From Rhizobium sp. 11515TR (GTDB taxonomy: Bacteria > Pseudomonadota > Alphaproteobacteria > Rhizobiales > Rhizobiaceae), in assembly GCF_002277895.1 (NCBI RefSeq), contig NZ_CP022999.1, positions 1,426,001-1,490,000 on the forward strand: a stretch of 64,000 nt of DNA, written 5' to 3'. The translations under genes were made by a program, and so were the position numbers. The notes beneath the pieces are model-generated. The model worked only from the letters and a program-made list of their open reading frames with translations, searched no databases and had not been told where the DNA came from. Position 1 is the first letter of the stretch. The number at the start of each line of letters is the position of its first letter. Below, one piece after another: positions 25,748-34,329 of the stretch.

Positions 25748-26785
25748 ATGACCGAATCCTCGATAATCCCCGTCTTCGATGGCCATAACGACGTGCTGCT
25801 CCGGCTGCGCCGCGGTGGCTTGAATTCCGTCGATGCTTTCCTGAATGGCGAAGCTGCTGGACATATCGATCTGCCTCGCGCTCGCCGTGGCGGCCTCGCG
25901 GGCGGCCTCTGCGCCATATTTATCCCGTCACCGGATCAGCCGAAGGCTGAAAATGCCGATTTCGCAACACCTGCTCAGCCCGATGCCCTGAATGAAACCC
26001 TGGCGATGGCACGGCTTCTGCTTGCAATCGAAGCCCGGTCCGAGGCAGCTGTGAAGGTTTGCCGCTCGGCCGCAGATATCAAGCGGTCGATTGCCGAGGG
26101 CCAGTTCGCTGCGGTATTCCATATCGAAGGTGCGGAAGCGGTCGCGGCCGATCTCGACGCGCTTTACGTCCTTCACGAGGCTGGTCTGCGCACGCTCGGA
26201 CCTGTCTGGAGCCGCCCCAATGTCTTTGCCTATGGTGTGCCTTTCCGGTTTCCTTCGACGCCGGATATTGGCCCAGGGCTCACCGACGCCGGTAAGAATC
26301 TGATCCGCGCCTGCAACGAGCTCAGGATCATGATCGATCTCTCGCATATGAACGAGCAGGGATTCTGGGATATCGCCAAGCTGTCGAATGCGCCGCTGGT
26401 CGCCTCGCATTCCAACGCGCATGCCATCAGCCCTCACAGCCGCAACCTGACCGACAAGCAGCTCGACGCGATCCGCGATACCGGCGGCCTGGTCGGCATC
26501 AATTTCGGCGTGCTCTTCCTGCGGGATGATGGTGTCAGGAACACCGACACGCCGCTCGAAGTCCTCGTTCGCCACGTCGCTTACATTGCCAAGCGTATCG
26601 GCATCGAGCATGTCGCGCTCGGCTCCGATTTCGACGGCACGACCATTCCAGTGGCGCTCGGCGATGCGAGCGGCTTGCCGAAGCTGATCGAAGCCCTGCG
26701 CGCGCACGGGTTCGACGATCAGTCGCTTGCCAAGATCGCCCATCAGAACTGGGTCCGTGTCCTCGAACAGACTTGGGGCGGCTGA
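25748..26785 (+). CDS. Membrane dipeptidase family protein (peptidase M19)
   Basis: This is a 345-residue zinc-dependent dipeptidase of the renal-dipeptidase family, cytoplasmic by the lack of a signal peptide. Zinc ligands are recognisable: 'DGHND' (H13, D15), the bridging E127 in 'FHIEGAE', then His in 'IDLSHMN' and in 'VASHSNAHA', and Asp in 'LGSDFDG'. Bacterial members hydrolyse dipeptides, often with a D-residue at the C-terminus. It stands alone, convergent with the P450 gene. In related bacteria such genes lie near catabolic clusters, but here no transporter is adjacent. Confidence 0.92.
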   Translation: MTESSIIPVFDGHNDVLLRLRRGGLNSVDAFLNGEAAGHIDLPRARRGGLAGGLCAIFIPSPDQPKAENADFATPAQPDALNETLAMARLLLAIEARSEAAVKVCRSAADIKRSIAEGQFAAVFHIEGAEAVAADLDALYVLHEAGLRTLGPVWSRPNVFAYGVPFRFPSTPDIGPGLTDAGKNLIRACNELRIMIDLSHMNEQGFWDIAKLSNAPLVASHSNAHAISPHSRNLTDKQLDAIRDTGGLVGINFGVLFLRDDGVRNTDTPLEVLVRHVAYIAKRIGIEHVALGSDFDGTTIPVALGDASGLPKLIEALRAHGFDDQSLAKIAHQNWVRVLEQTWGG

Positions 26786-26826
26786 GGCGCCCTCTCGTTT
26801 CTGTCCGAGGCAGGCAACCCGCTCGA

Positions 26827-28194
26827 CTATCGCTCCATGAGGTTGATCGACAGCGGATGCATGGGCCGTAACGTAATCTTCATGACCGGCTTGGGCGAAA
26901 GTTCGGTCGAGCCGGTTACGCGAAATTTCTGCAGGAGTACGGCGAGGATCGCGACGGCCTCCATCATCGCAAAGCCATTGCCGATGCAGACGCGCGGACC
27001 GGCACCGAAGGGCATGAAGGCGTAGCGATGGCGGTTTCGTACCACCGCCGGCTCAAAGCGGTCGGGATCGAAACGCTGCGGGTCTTCCCAAAGGTCCGCA
27101 TGATGATGCACGGCGTAGATCGGCACATAGATAATGGTGCCTACCGGTATCATGTGCGTGCCGATGGTAAATTCGCGGATCGCTGCTCGCGAAACGATTG
27201 GCGCCGGCGGATAGAGCCGCATGGCTTCCGAAAAGACCTGCCTGGTGTAGGTGAGCTTACCAAGATGTTCGGCCGCCAATGCGCCGCCCTCGGTCACGGT
27301 GGCAATTTCTTCGAAGAGCTTGGCCTGGCAGTCGGGATGGCTTGCAAGAAGATGGAAGGTCCAGGCAAGACCGAGCGCCGTCGTCTCGTGCCCGGCGGTG
27401 ATGAAGGTCATCAGATTGTCGATGACCTCTTCGTCGGTCATCATGCGACCGGTTTCGGGGTCGGCTGCGTCAAGCAGCATGGAAACCAGATCGTTCCGTT
27501 CCCCGCCGCTGCGGCGTCGTTCGGCAATCACTGCGCCAAGGGTCGTTCGCAGGAAGGCAACGGCCGATCGGGCCTTCTCCTTACCGGGATGGGGCATCCA
27601 GTCGGGCAGGCCAAGAAGGCCGAGCGCGAATTTCCAGCCGGTCGGCTTGAGGTAGTTGGTGATATTGCGCTCGACCTTATCGACATCGATGCCATCGCCG
27701 CCCGACATCATCGTATCGACGATAATATCGAAGGTCGTGCGCATCATTTCCTGACACAGGTCGATGGGGCTGTTCTTATGGGTGAGCCAGAGATCGCGCC
27801 TGCGCCCGGCAGCCGCAATCATGGCCGGCTGCAGTTCCAGCAGTTTTTCATGGCGAAATGCGCCGGCCACCGATTGTCGCTGCCATTTCCAATCGGCGCC
27901 ATCCGATGTGAGAATGCCGTTGCCAAGGGCCGGGCCCAGCACGCGGCGGACATCCTCACCTTTGCCGAGCGCGTCGGAATTGCGTACCAGCGCCTGATAG
28001 ATGAGCTCAGGATCGGCGAGATAGATCCGCAGTTTTCCACCCACCTTGGTGAAGACCATGGGCTCGGTGAAGATTTCCGGCGGTAGCGCGTCGAGCGGAT
28101 TGCGGATCAGCGATAAGAGGACATGCGGCATCGAGCGCGGAGTGAGGGGAAACGTCGTCTGCGAGAGATTGGCAGCGTTCACGCGTGCATTCAT
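26827..28194 (-). CDS. Cytochrome P450
   Basis: This is a 455-residue haem monooxygenase. The I-helix oxygen-activation motif 'AGHETT' is at 267-272, the K-helix ExxR motif E323-R326 is in 'EAMRLYPP', and the haem-binding loop 'FGAGPRVCIGNG' has the axial cysteine C403. The K-helix and haem-loop style resemble CYP4/CYP102-like fatty-acid-type P450s more than camphor-type ones; the substrate is not predictable. No reductase or ferredoxin gene is adjacent, so electron partners must come from elsewhere. It is divergent from a TetR gene. Confidence 0.94.
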   Translation of the reverse strand: MNARVNAANLSQTTFPLTPRSMPHVLLSLIRNPLDALPPEIFTEPMVFTKVGGKLRIYLADPELIYQALVRNSDALGKGEDVRRVLGPALGNGILTSDGADWKWQRQSVAGAFRHEKLLELQPAMIAAAGRRRDLWLTHKNSPIDLCQEMMRTTFDIIVDTMMSGGDGIDVDKVERNITNYLKPTGWKFALGLLGLPDWMPHPGKEKARSAVAFLRTTLGAVIAERRRSGGERNDLVSMLLDAADPETGRMMTDEEVIDNLMTFITAGHETTALGLAWTFHLLASHPDCQAKLFEEIATVTEGGALAAEHLGKLTYTRQVFSEAMRLYPPAPIVSRAAIREFTIGTHMIPVGTIIYVPIYAVHHHADLWEDPQRFDPDRFEPAVVRNRHRYAFMPFGAGPRVCIGNGFAMMEAVAILAVLLQKFRVTGSTELSPKPVMKITLRPMHPLSINLMER

Positions 28195-28240
28195 CCTTCA
28201 GTGTCCTTGTTCAGCCCGGCGGATACCTGTAGATCAGGAT

Positions 28241-28256
28241 TAAGGTATTTGCCTTA
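28241..28256. promoter_or_regulatory. TetR operator box 1
   Basis: The 16-bp TAAGGTATTTGCCTTA has palindromic arms TAAGG/CCTTA. It lies 47 bases upstream of the P450 start. A second box with the same arms lies 23 bp away centre to centre. Confidence 0.65.
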
Positions 28257-28263
28257 CAGAGAA

Positions 28264-28279
28264 TAAGGTGGATACCTTA
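28264..28279. promoter_or_regulatory. TetR operator box 2
   Basis: The 16-bp TAAGGTGGATACCTTA has perfect 6-bp arms TAAGGT/ACCTTA and lies 22 bases before the TetR start. Tandem boxes between divergent P450 and TetR genes suggest a shared operator. Confidence 0.7.
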
Positions 28280-28300
28280 GGGCTTCAGGGGGGAAACGAG

Positions 28301-28972
28301 ATGGCGGCCAGCAAAGGTGAGAAGAAGGAAGTGGCTGTGCGGCCCGATACGCGCGAGCGGATTCTCGTCTCAACATTGTCGCTCTTCAATCAGAAGGGGC
28401 CGGAAGCCGTCACCACGGCGGAAATCGCCAAGGCCGTGCGCATCAATCAGGGCAATCTCTATTATCATTTCCGCACCAAGGAATCGCTCGTCCTGGCTTT
28501 GTTCTCCCGCTTCGAAGCCGATGCTTTGGCGCTCGTCAGGCAAGCCGATTGTGTAGAAGGTGCGGATTCGAAAGCCTATGCCGGCTTTTTACGCAAATGG
28601 TTCTCGCTGGTCTGGGCACATCGCTTCCTCTTTCGCGATATTCCCGGCCTTTTGGCTATCGCGCCCGGCTTGAGAGAGCCGATCCTGATAGTCAGCGCCG
28701 GCATGCGTGTTTCCGTCGATGCCATTTTTCAGCGCATGGAAGAGGCCGGCCTGATCAGCGCCGCCGCGGAGGAGCGCAATGCATTGATGACCAATATGCG
28801 GATCGTTGCCACCTATTGGGCCGTCTACCTCGGCCTTCAGGAGGGCGTGGGTGAATTGACGCCTCAGCACGTGCATTGGGGGCTCGGTCAGGTCGCGAAC
28901 CTCTTGCGGCCTTATCTCTCGCCGCAGGCACGGGTTGATCTCGAGGAGATGCTCGCGGAACCCTTCGCCTGA
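28301..28972 (+). CDS. TetR family transcriptional repressor
   Basis: This is a 223-residue regulator with an N-terminal HTH (about residues 15-60, 'TTAEIAKAVRINQGNLYYHFRTKESL' in two parts) and a C-terminal ligand-binding domain that includes a TetR_C-type segment ending 'VHWGLGQVANLLRPYL'. The start ATG at 28301 follows GGGGGGAAACGAG. Two operator-like palindromes precede it, so it probably represses itself and the divergent P450 gene. Confidence 0.92.
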   Translation: MAASKGEKKEVAVRPDTRERILVSTLSLFNQKGPEAVTTAEIAKAVRINQGNLYYHFRTKESLVLALFSRFEADALALVRQADCVEGADSKAYAGFLRKWFSLVWAHRFLFRDIPGLLAIAPGLREPILIVSAGMRVSVDAIFQRMEEAGLISAAAEERNALMTNMRIVATYWAVYLGLQEGVGELTPQHVHWGLGQVANLLRPYLSPQARVDLEEMLAEPFA

Positions 28973-29157
28973 GGCTTTTATGGCGGGTAAGACCTTGCCG
29001 TCATTCCCTTGGCAAAGGAACAAAGAATCTCCGAAGCCAGCCAAAATCGGATGATTTAATCTACTAAAAACATAGGGTTTATATCTAATAATTGCATGCG
29101 TCGCAGGGTCATCTATCCGTCAGACGACGCTTCCGATGGATCGTGAGGATCGCGACG

Positions 29158-30201
29158 ATGAGATTATTCACACGGCTTGCCCTGTCGGCCGTTGCCCCGC
29201 TTCTTCTGGCACAGACCGCGCTGGCTGCCGGTGTGAACGGTGCGCCTGCGCCCTTCGACAAGGGCGGCGTAAAAGTTGCTCTGGTGAGCTATATCTCCGC
29301 TGGCGATTTCTTCCAGGCCTATCAGGCGGGTGCCGAAGCGCAGGCCAAGGCGCTCGATATCGATCTTCGCGTCTTCCCCGGGCGCCAGGACGCAGCCGCG
29401 CAACGTGAACAGATCCTCCAGGCGATCAATCTTGGCGTTTCCGCCATCGTCATCGATCATGGCCTGCCGGAATCGCTTGGCGATGTCGTGCAGCAGGCGC
29501 TCGACAAGGGTATCAAGGTCGTTGCCTTTGACGTCAATCTCAACAATCCGAAGATCCCGCAGGTCGAGCAGAGCGATCACGAACTTGCCGACCTCGCCCT
29601 GAAGCAGGTGGTCAAGGACAATGGCGACAGTTTCAAGGCGGGTTATGTCTATGTCGCCGGCTTCGCGCCGCTCGACCGTCGCAATGAGGTCTGGGATGCT
29701 TTCAAGAAGCAGAATGCCGGTGTCGTCGAAAAGGCTCGCTTCGGTAACGTCAGCGATACGACCGCGACCTCGACTGCCGATCAGGCAAAGGCGGCGCTGG
29801 CGGCCAATCCCGATATATCAGTCGTCTTCGCACCCTATGACGAGTTTGCCCGCGGCGTGAAGCTTGCTGCCACGGATCTCGGCATTGCCGACAAACTGAA
29901 GATCTACTCGGCCGACGTATCGACGGCCGACATTCAGGAAATCACCGAACCGGGCAGCCCATGGGTGGCAACGGTCGCGACCAATCCGGCCGTCGTCGGC
30001 GCCGTTTCCATCCGTGCCGCCGCCTTGCAGGTCGCGGGGCAGGAGGTTCCGCATCAGATCACCGTCAAGCCGACGCTGCTGACGCAGGAAGGACTTCGCG
30101 CCGCCAACGTCCAGACGATCGAGGAATTGGCCAAGAAAGTTCCGGCCTTCAACGCCAGCGATGCGGTGACCGCCAGTTGGATACCGGACAAGCTTTTCTA
30201 A
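29158..30201 (+). CDS. Periplasmic sugar-type ABC substrate-binding protein (Peripla_BP_4)
   Basis: This is a 347-residue exported protein with a signal peptide (cleavage after 'AQTALA', near residue 23). It has the type I periplasmic-binding fold of the ribose/rhamnose-binding class ('FFQAYQAGAEAQAKAL', 'AINLGVSAIVID'). The start ATG follows GAGGATCGCGACG. No permease or ATPase gene adjoins it; the next gene encodes an SfnB/DszC-like flavin oxidoreductase. Capture of an organosulfur compound instead of a sugar would suit that neighbour, but this is inference. Confidence 0.85.
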   Translation: MRLFTRLALSAVAPLLLAQTALAAGVNGAPAPFDKGGVKVALVSYISAGDFFQAYQAGAEAQAKALDIDLRVFPGRQDAAAQREQILQAINLGVSAIVIDHGLPESLGDVVQQALDKGIKVVAFDVNLNNPKIPQVEQSDHELADLALKQVVKDNGDSFKAGYVYVAGFAPLDRRNEVWDAFKKQNAGVVEKARFGNVSDTTATSTADQAKAALAANPDISVVFAPYDEFARGVKLAATDLGIADKLKIYSADVSTADIQEITEPGSPWVATVATNPAVVGAVSIRAAALQVAGQEVPHQITVKPTLLTQEGLRAANVQTIEELAKKVPAFNASDAVTASWIPDKLF

Positions 30202-30219
30202 ACGGCCATTCTCGAGATG

Positions 30220-30244
30220 CCGGCGGGATTTCCGATCCCGCCGG
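30220..30244 (+). terminator. Intercistronic hairpin
   Basis: CCGGCGGGAT (30220-30229) and ATCCCGCCGG (30235-30244) form a perfect 10-bp stem with loop TTCCG. It sits between the binding-protein gene and the downstream oxidoreductase. No U-run follows, so it may stabilise the upstream mRNA or attenuate transcription rather than fully terminate it. Confidence 0.6.
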
Positions 30245-30272
30245 ATTACGTTACAGAACCGGAGTGCACATC

Positions 30273-31478
30273 ATGAGCCAGTCCAACGTCATCTTTGCGG
30301 GCAATCGCAGTGTCACGCGCGCGGATCTCTTCGCCAGAGCCGAAGAGATTGCAGCCGATCTTTCCAAGCGCGCCGCAGAGCTTGACCGCGAAGGCCGGCC
30401 GCCACTTGGCGAGATCGTCAAGCTGAAAAATGCCGGCTTGCTGAACGCGCTGCATGAACCGCAGATCGGCGGCGGTGGCCTCGATTGGGTGGATGGCTTG
30501 CGGCTGGTGCGCATTCTCGCGCGCGGTGAGAGCTCCATCGGCCAGCTTCTCGGTTATCACTACGTCAACAGCCAGTACATCTATTGGGCCTTCGACGAGG
30601 CCCGCGCCCAGGAGCTCGGCGGCAAGACGGTCGCCAATAGCTTTTACTGGGGTGCAGCAGTCAATCCACGCGATCCCGGTCTCGTGCTGACGCGTCGCGG
30701 CAACGGTTATGTCCTGAACGGCCGCAAATCCTTCTCCACCGCCGCGCATGTGTCTGATTACATCAATGCCAATGCCGCACTCGACGACCGGATCGTCGGC
30801 TTTGCTGTCCCGACCAATCGAGCCGGTTACAAAGCCAATGACGACTGGGATAATTTCGGCCAGCGCCTTTCCGACAGCGGCAGCGTCGAGTTCCACGACT
30901 TCCCCGTCTACGAAGAGGATTTGGACAAGGCGGCATCGACCGGTGGCGAAGCGCCGGTGCTTGCGACCTTCAACACGCCGCTCATCCAGCTGGTCTTCGT
31001 AAACTTCTATCTGGGCACTGCGGAGGGCGCGCTGCGCGAGGCTGTCGATTATGTCCGCAGCACGACGCGGCCCTGGATCACCTCCGGCGTCGAACGTGCA
31101 TCGGACGACCCTTATATTCTAGAGCGTGTCGGTGAATTTACCGCAGCCCTCAAGGCGTCCGCCGCTCTGGCCGACAGCGCTGCCGCGGCGGTTCAGGAGG
31201 CTCTTGCAAAGGGACATAAGGCAACGGCGCGCGAACGCGGTGAAGCAGCGGCCGAAGCCTATGCGGCAAAGGTGCACGCGACCCATGTTGCCCTCGATAT
31301 TACCTCGCGCGTATTCGAGCTCACCGGCGCCCGCTCGACTGCGGAGAAATATCGCTTCGATCGTTTCTGGCGCAATGTGCGGACGCACACCCTGCACGAT
31401 CCGGTCTTTTACAAGGCCAAGGAGGTCGGCGAGTTCGTGCTGAACAATCGGATTCCCGAGGTCAGCCTCTACAGCTAA
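30273..31478 (+). CDS. SfnB/DszC-like flavin-dependent oxidoreductase (acyl-CoA dehydrogenase fold)
   Basis: This is a 401-residue member of the acyl-CoA dehydrogenase superfamily, in the SfnB/dibenzothiophene-monooxygenase-like branch. Supporting segments are 'LLNALHEPQIGGGGLDW' near the N-terminus, 'GFAVPTNRAGYKANDDWDNFGQRLSDSGSVEF' in the middle domain (in parts) and the C-terminal 'NVRTHTLHDPVFYKAKEVGEF', a hallmark of this branch. Members are used in sulfur acquisition from sulfones and related compounds. The start ATG at 30273 follows CGGAG. A related gene is at 32938-34155. Confidence 0.88.
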   Translation: MSQSNVIFAGNRSVTRADLFARAEEIAADLSKRAAELDREGRPPLGEIVKLKNAGLLNALHEPQIGGGGLDWVDGLRLVRILARGESSIGQLLGYHYVNSQYIYWAFDEARAQELGGKTVANSFYWGAAVNPRDPGLVLTRRGNGYVLNGRKSFSTAAHVSDYINANAALDDRIVGFAVPTNRAGYKANDDWDNFGQRLSDSGSVEFHDFPVYEEDLDKAASTGGEAPVLATFNTPLIQLVFVNFYLGTAEGALREAVDYVRSTTRPWITSGVERASDDPYILERVGEFTAALKASAALADSAAAAVQEALAKGHKATARERGEAAAEAYAAKVHATHVALDITSRVFELTGARSTAEKYRFDRFWRNVRTHTLHDPVFYKAKEVGEFVLNNRIPEVSLYS

Positions 31479-31847
31479 ACGCGGCGGCGAGGATGTGGTG
31501 GAATCTAAAAAGTGGATCGGCTCGTAATCCGAGCCGATGGCGGCTTCACCCGCGCTCAAGGTCGGTCAACGTCATTGGCATCTCGTGTGGTGTGGGTCGG
31601 TGTTGGAACACGCCACAGCTTCAGGATGGCTCGCCCGATTGTGGCCTTCGCGCAACGCTGATGGCTGATGCTCTGATATCCGGCTCACAAATCCTGTGCT
31701 CAACTCACTAATCTGTGGAGGGCTGTCGCAGCTCGCCGCAATGCGCACACGTTCCTCATTAGGATCTCTTCACTCACGAATCGCTTTAGACGTCCAGAAG
31801 GGCAGGCGATCTCGATTGAGAATGAAATCGATCCAATGGAGTCCTTC
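31479..31847. other. 369-bp intergenic region before the ftsZ paralogue
   Basis: Apart from the hairpin at 31516-31538 this gap shows no gene. It should carry the promoter of the FtsZ paralogue. I see no recognisable operator or small ORF with domain support. Confidence 0.5.
31516..31538. terminator. Stem-loop downstream of the SfnB-like gene
   Basis: ATCGGCTCG (31516-31524) and CGAGCCGAT (31530-31538) form a perfect 9-bp stem with a 5-base loop, 38 bases after the SfnB-like stop. A terminator is likely, although no U-tract follows. Confidence 0.6.
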
Positions 31848-32855
31848 ATGGCTGACATCCGCGCACCACTTTCCGGGGTGATACCGAAGATTTCCGTCGT
31901 CGGTGTCGGCGGTGGCGGCGGCAACGCGATCAACAATATGATCGCGCAACAACTTCAGGGCGTTGAATTTATAGCGGCAAATACGGATGCGCAGGCGCTT
32001 GCGACCTCCAAAGCGACCAGGCGTATTCAACTTGGCGCACAGGTGACGGAAGGTCTCGGTGCAGGCTCCCTGCCGGAAATCGGACGAGCCGCCGCCGAGG
32101 AATCCATTGATGAGATCATGGACCATCTCCACGGCACGCACATGTGCTTCGTGACGGCCGGAATGGGTGGCGGCACCGGCACGGGCGCCGCCCCGATCAT
32201 CGCTCGGGCCGCGCGTCAGGCGGGCATCCTCACGGTCGGAGTGGTCACCAAGCCCTTTACGTTCGAAGGCAACCGGCGCATGCGCACGGCCGACGAAGGC
32301 ATCGAGCGCCTCCGTGAAAGTGCAGACACTGTCATCGTTATTCCCAATCAGAACCTGTTTCGCATTGCGGATGCCACGACCACCTTCGAAAATGCCTTTG
32401 TGACCGCGGACCGGGTCCTGTATGCGGGCGTCAGCTGCATCACGGATCTGATCATCAAGGAAGGTCTCATCAACCTCGATTTTGCCGACGTCAAATCCGT
32501 GATGCGGGGAATGGGACGTGCGATGATGGGAACGGGCGAGGCGTCAGGGCCGGGCCGCGCGTCGAAAGCGGCAGATGCCGCCGTCTCCAATCCGCTTCTC
32601 GACGACATGAGCATGAAGGGCGCGCGGGGCGTGCTGATCTCCATTTCCGGCGGGACAGACATGACGCTGTTCGAGGTCGATGAGGCCGCCAGTCGCATCC
32701 GCGACGAAGTCTTTGCTGATGCCGATATCGTTGTCGGTGCGATTTTCGACAAGACTCTCGACGGAGTGTTCAGGGTATCGGTCGTTGCGACCGGTCTGGA
32801 AAGCCTCGCGGCACCCGCCGATCAGTCCATGGAACTTCATATGGATCGGCACTAG
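31848..32855 (+). CDS. FtsZ paralogue lacking the C-terminal tail (FtsZ2-like)
   Basis: This is a 335-residue tubulin-like GTPase. It has 'VGVGGGGGNAINNM' near residue 18, the tubulin signature 'GMGGGTGTGAAP' at 105-116 and the T7-loop region 'INLDFADVKSVM' with the catalytic aspartate. The polymerisation domain is complete, but the protein ends right after it. The long linker and the conserved C-terminal peptide that bind FtsA and ZipA/EzrA-like partners are absent. It is also outside any division-gene cluster. Truncated FtsZ2 proteins are known in rhizobia. ATG at 31848 (behind TGGAG) is preferred over 31836. Confidence 0.93.
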   Translation: MADIRAPLSGVIPKISVVGVGGGGGNAINNMIAQQLQGVEFIAANTDAQALATSKATRRIQLGAQVTEGLGAGSLPEIGRAAAEESIDEIMDHLHGTHMCFVTAGMGGGTGTGAAPIIARAARQAGILTVGVVTKPFTFEGNRRMRTADEGIERLRESADTVIVIPNQNLFRIADATTTFENAFVTADRVLYAGVSCITDLIIKEGLINLDFADVKSVMRGMGRAMMGTGEASGPGRASKAADAAVSNPLLDDMSMKGARGVLISISGGTDMTLFEVDEAASRIRDEVFADADIVVGAIFDKTLDGVFRVSVVATGLESLAAPADQSMELHMDRH

Positions 32856-32937
32856 CTGGCCTCAGCGTGACGTTCCTGATTTACGCCTTTGTTTGTATGA
32901 AAGCCCCGGCGCTTGCGACGAGGCTTTCGTCTATCCG

Positions 32938-34155
32938 TCAAAGCGCGCCATTCTTCGGCGGAATGACATCGTTCAGGTGATAGTTGCCGACGACGTGATA
33001 TTTCCACCGAACGGGGTCGTGAAGCGTATGCGTGCGGGCATTGCGCCAGTGACGGTCGAGATTGAGGTCGAGCTTCACCGAGGCCGTTCCGGCAAGTTCG
33101 AACAGCGTATTCGTCGCTTCGATCGCGATTTCCGTCGTCAGTACCTTCGCTGCAGCAACGGACAGCGTCGCCTCGACCACCCGCTTCTCCGTCGTCTCGA
33201 CCTGAGCGGCATCGACCTTGCGGCCGGCGCGTTCGATGGTCGCAGCCGCCGCTTCCAGACGGATAGCGATCTGGCCGATCTTGGCGATGGTCAGCGGATC
33301 GTCGCTGGCGCGCTCTGCGCCGCTATCCATCCAGGGGCGCGACCTGGTCTTCACAAAATCGAGCGTTTCCGCGAAAGCGGCCCGGGCAATGCCGAGATCA
33401 ACGCCGGCATGGATGATCTGGCCGACGGAGCCGATCGTCGTCGGCCGCTCGAAGCCCTTGTGATGAAGGACGACATGGTCGGCATTCACATAGACATTGT
33501 TGAGCGCCGTCGTGCCGCTGCCTGTCGTGCGTTGCCCGAAGCCATCCCAATCGTCGATGATTTCGACGCCTTCCGTCCCCTTCGGCACGAAAGCCATGAC
33601 CAGCTTGTCAGCTTCATCTAGCGCGAAGACGGTGATCCAATCGGCAAAGAGAACGCCCGTCGAATAGAACTTGCGACCGTGGATGCGATAGCCGGGGCCG
33701 TCGCGAGTGATGCGGGTATTATAGTGCCCGACCGTTTTCGTGCCCCGCTCGGACAAGGCATTGCCGAATCGGTCGCCAGCCAAGGCGCGGCTGAAGAAGT
33801 AGCGTTTCTGATCCTCGGAGCCATCGACGCGCAGAGCCTCAAGGATATAGAAATGGTTCTGCGGGATCTGTCCGATCGAGCCATCCGCCTCAGCCAGGAT
33901 CGCCGTGATCTCGGCCAGCGCCGCATTCGAAACGTCGAGACCGCCATATTCCTCGGGAACGGTGATCGCCAGCAGTCCGGATTGGGCCAGGGCGTCCATC
34001 TCGGCAAAGGGGAGCAGCCTCTCGCTGTCGCGCTCCGAGGCGCTAGCGGCAAAGCGCTCGGCAAGCGCTTGCGCGACTGCCAGCGCCTGTTGTTCGGTCT
34101 CCAGTACCGTGGCCTCCGGGTGCGTGGCGTTGATATGGTGCAATTGCGCGTTCAT
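32938..34155 (-). CDS. SfnB-family sulfur-acquisition oxidoreductase (acyl-CoA dehydrogenase fold)
   Basis: This is a 405-residue homologue of the gene at 30273. It shares the N-terminal 'LLAITVPEEYGGLDVSNA' segment, the middle 'IIDDWDGFGQRTTGSGT' segment and the C-terminal 'NARTHTLHDPVRWKYHVVGNY' signature. Family members are flavin-dependent monooxygenases or dehydrogenases induced under sulfate limitation. The start follows CGGAGCCTGCCC. It is convergent with the FtsZ paralogue and divergent from nothing nearby: the next gene upstream runs in the same direction. Confidence 0.9.
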   Translation of the reverse strand: MNAQLHHINATHPEATVLETEQQALAVAQALAERFAASASERDSERLLPFAEMDALAQSGLLAITVPEEYGGLDVSNAALAEITAILAEADGSIGQIPQNHFYILEALRVDGSEDQKRYFFSRALAGDRFGNALSERGTKTVGHYNTRITRDGPGYRIHGRKFYSTGVLFADWITVFALDEADKLVMAFVPKGTEGVEIIDDWDGFGQRTTGSGTTALNNVYVNADHVVLHHKGFERPTTIGSVGQIIHAGVDLGIARAAFAETLDFVKTRSRPWMDSGAERASDDPLTIAKIGQIAIRLEAAAATIERAGRKVDAAQVETTEKRVVEATLSVAAAKVLTTEIAIEATNTLFELAGTASVKLDLNLDRHWRNARTHTLHDPVRWKYHVVGNYHLNDVIPPKNGAL

Positions 34156-34329
34156 GGGCAGGCTCCGATTTTATTCGCGCCACGATGCCGCATTCGAAGC
34201 CAGGCTTCGAGAAAAGGCATTTCATTTTTGGGGATGCGGTCGCGTCTTCATTCCTTTCTCTATAGAATTAATGGTCATTTACTGTCTGGAGCGATGTTCA
34301 GCTCGATGGCCGCCGGCAATCTTGGTGGA

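Noticed and set aside
27028..28086. 352-codon plus-strand frame opposite the P450 gene
   Set aside because: Antisense to a gene with intact haem and I-helix motifs.
29961..30272. Upstream extension of the SfnB-like frame
   Set aside because: It overlaps the binding-protein gene and the hairpin; ATG 30273 has a CGGAG site.
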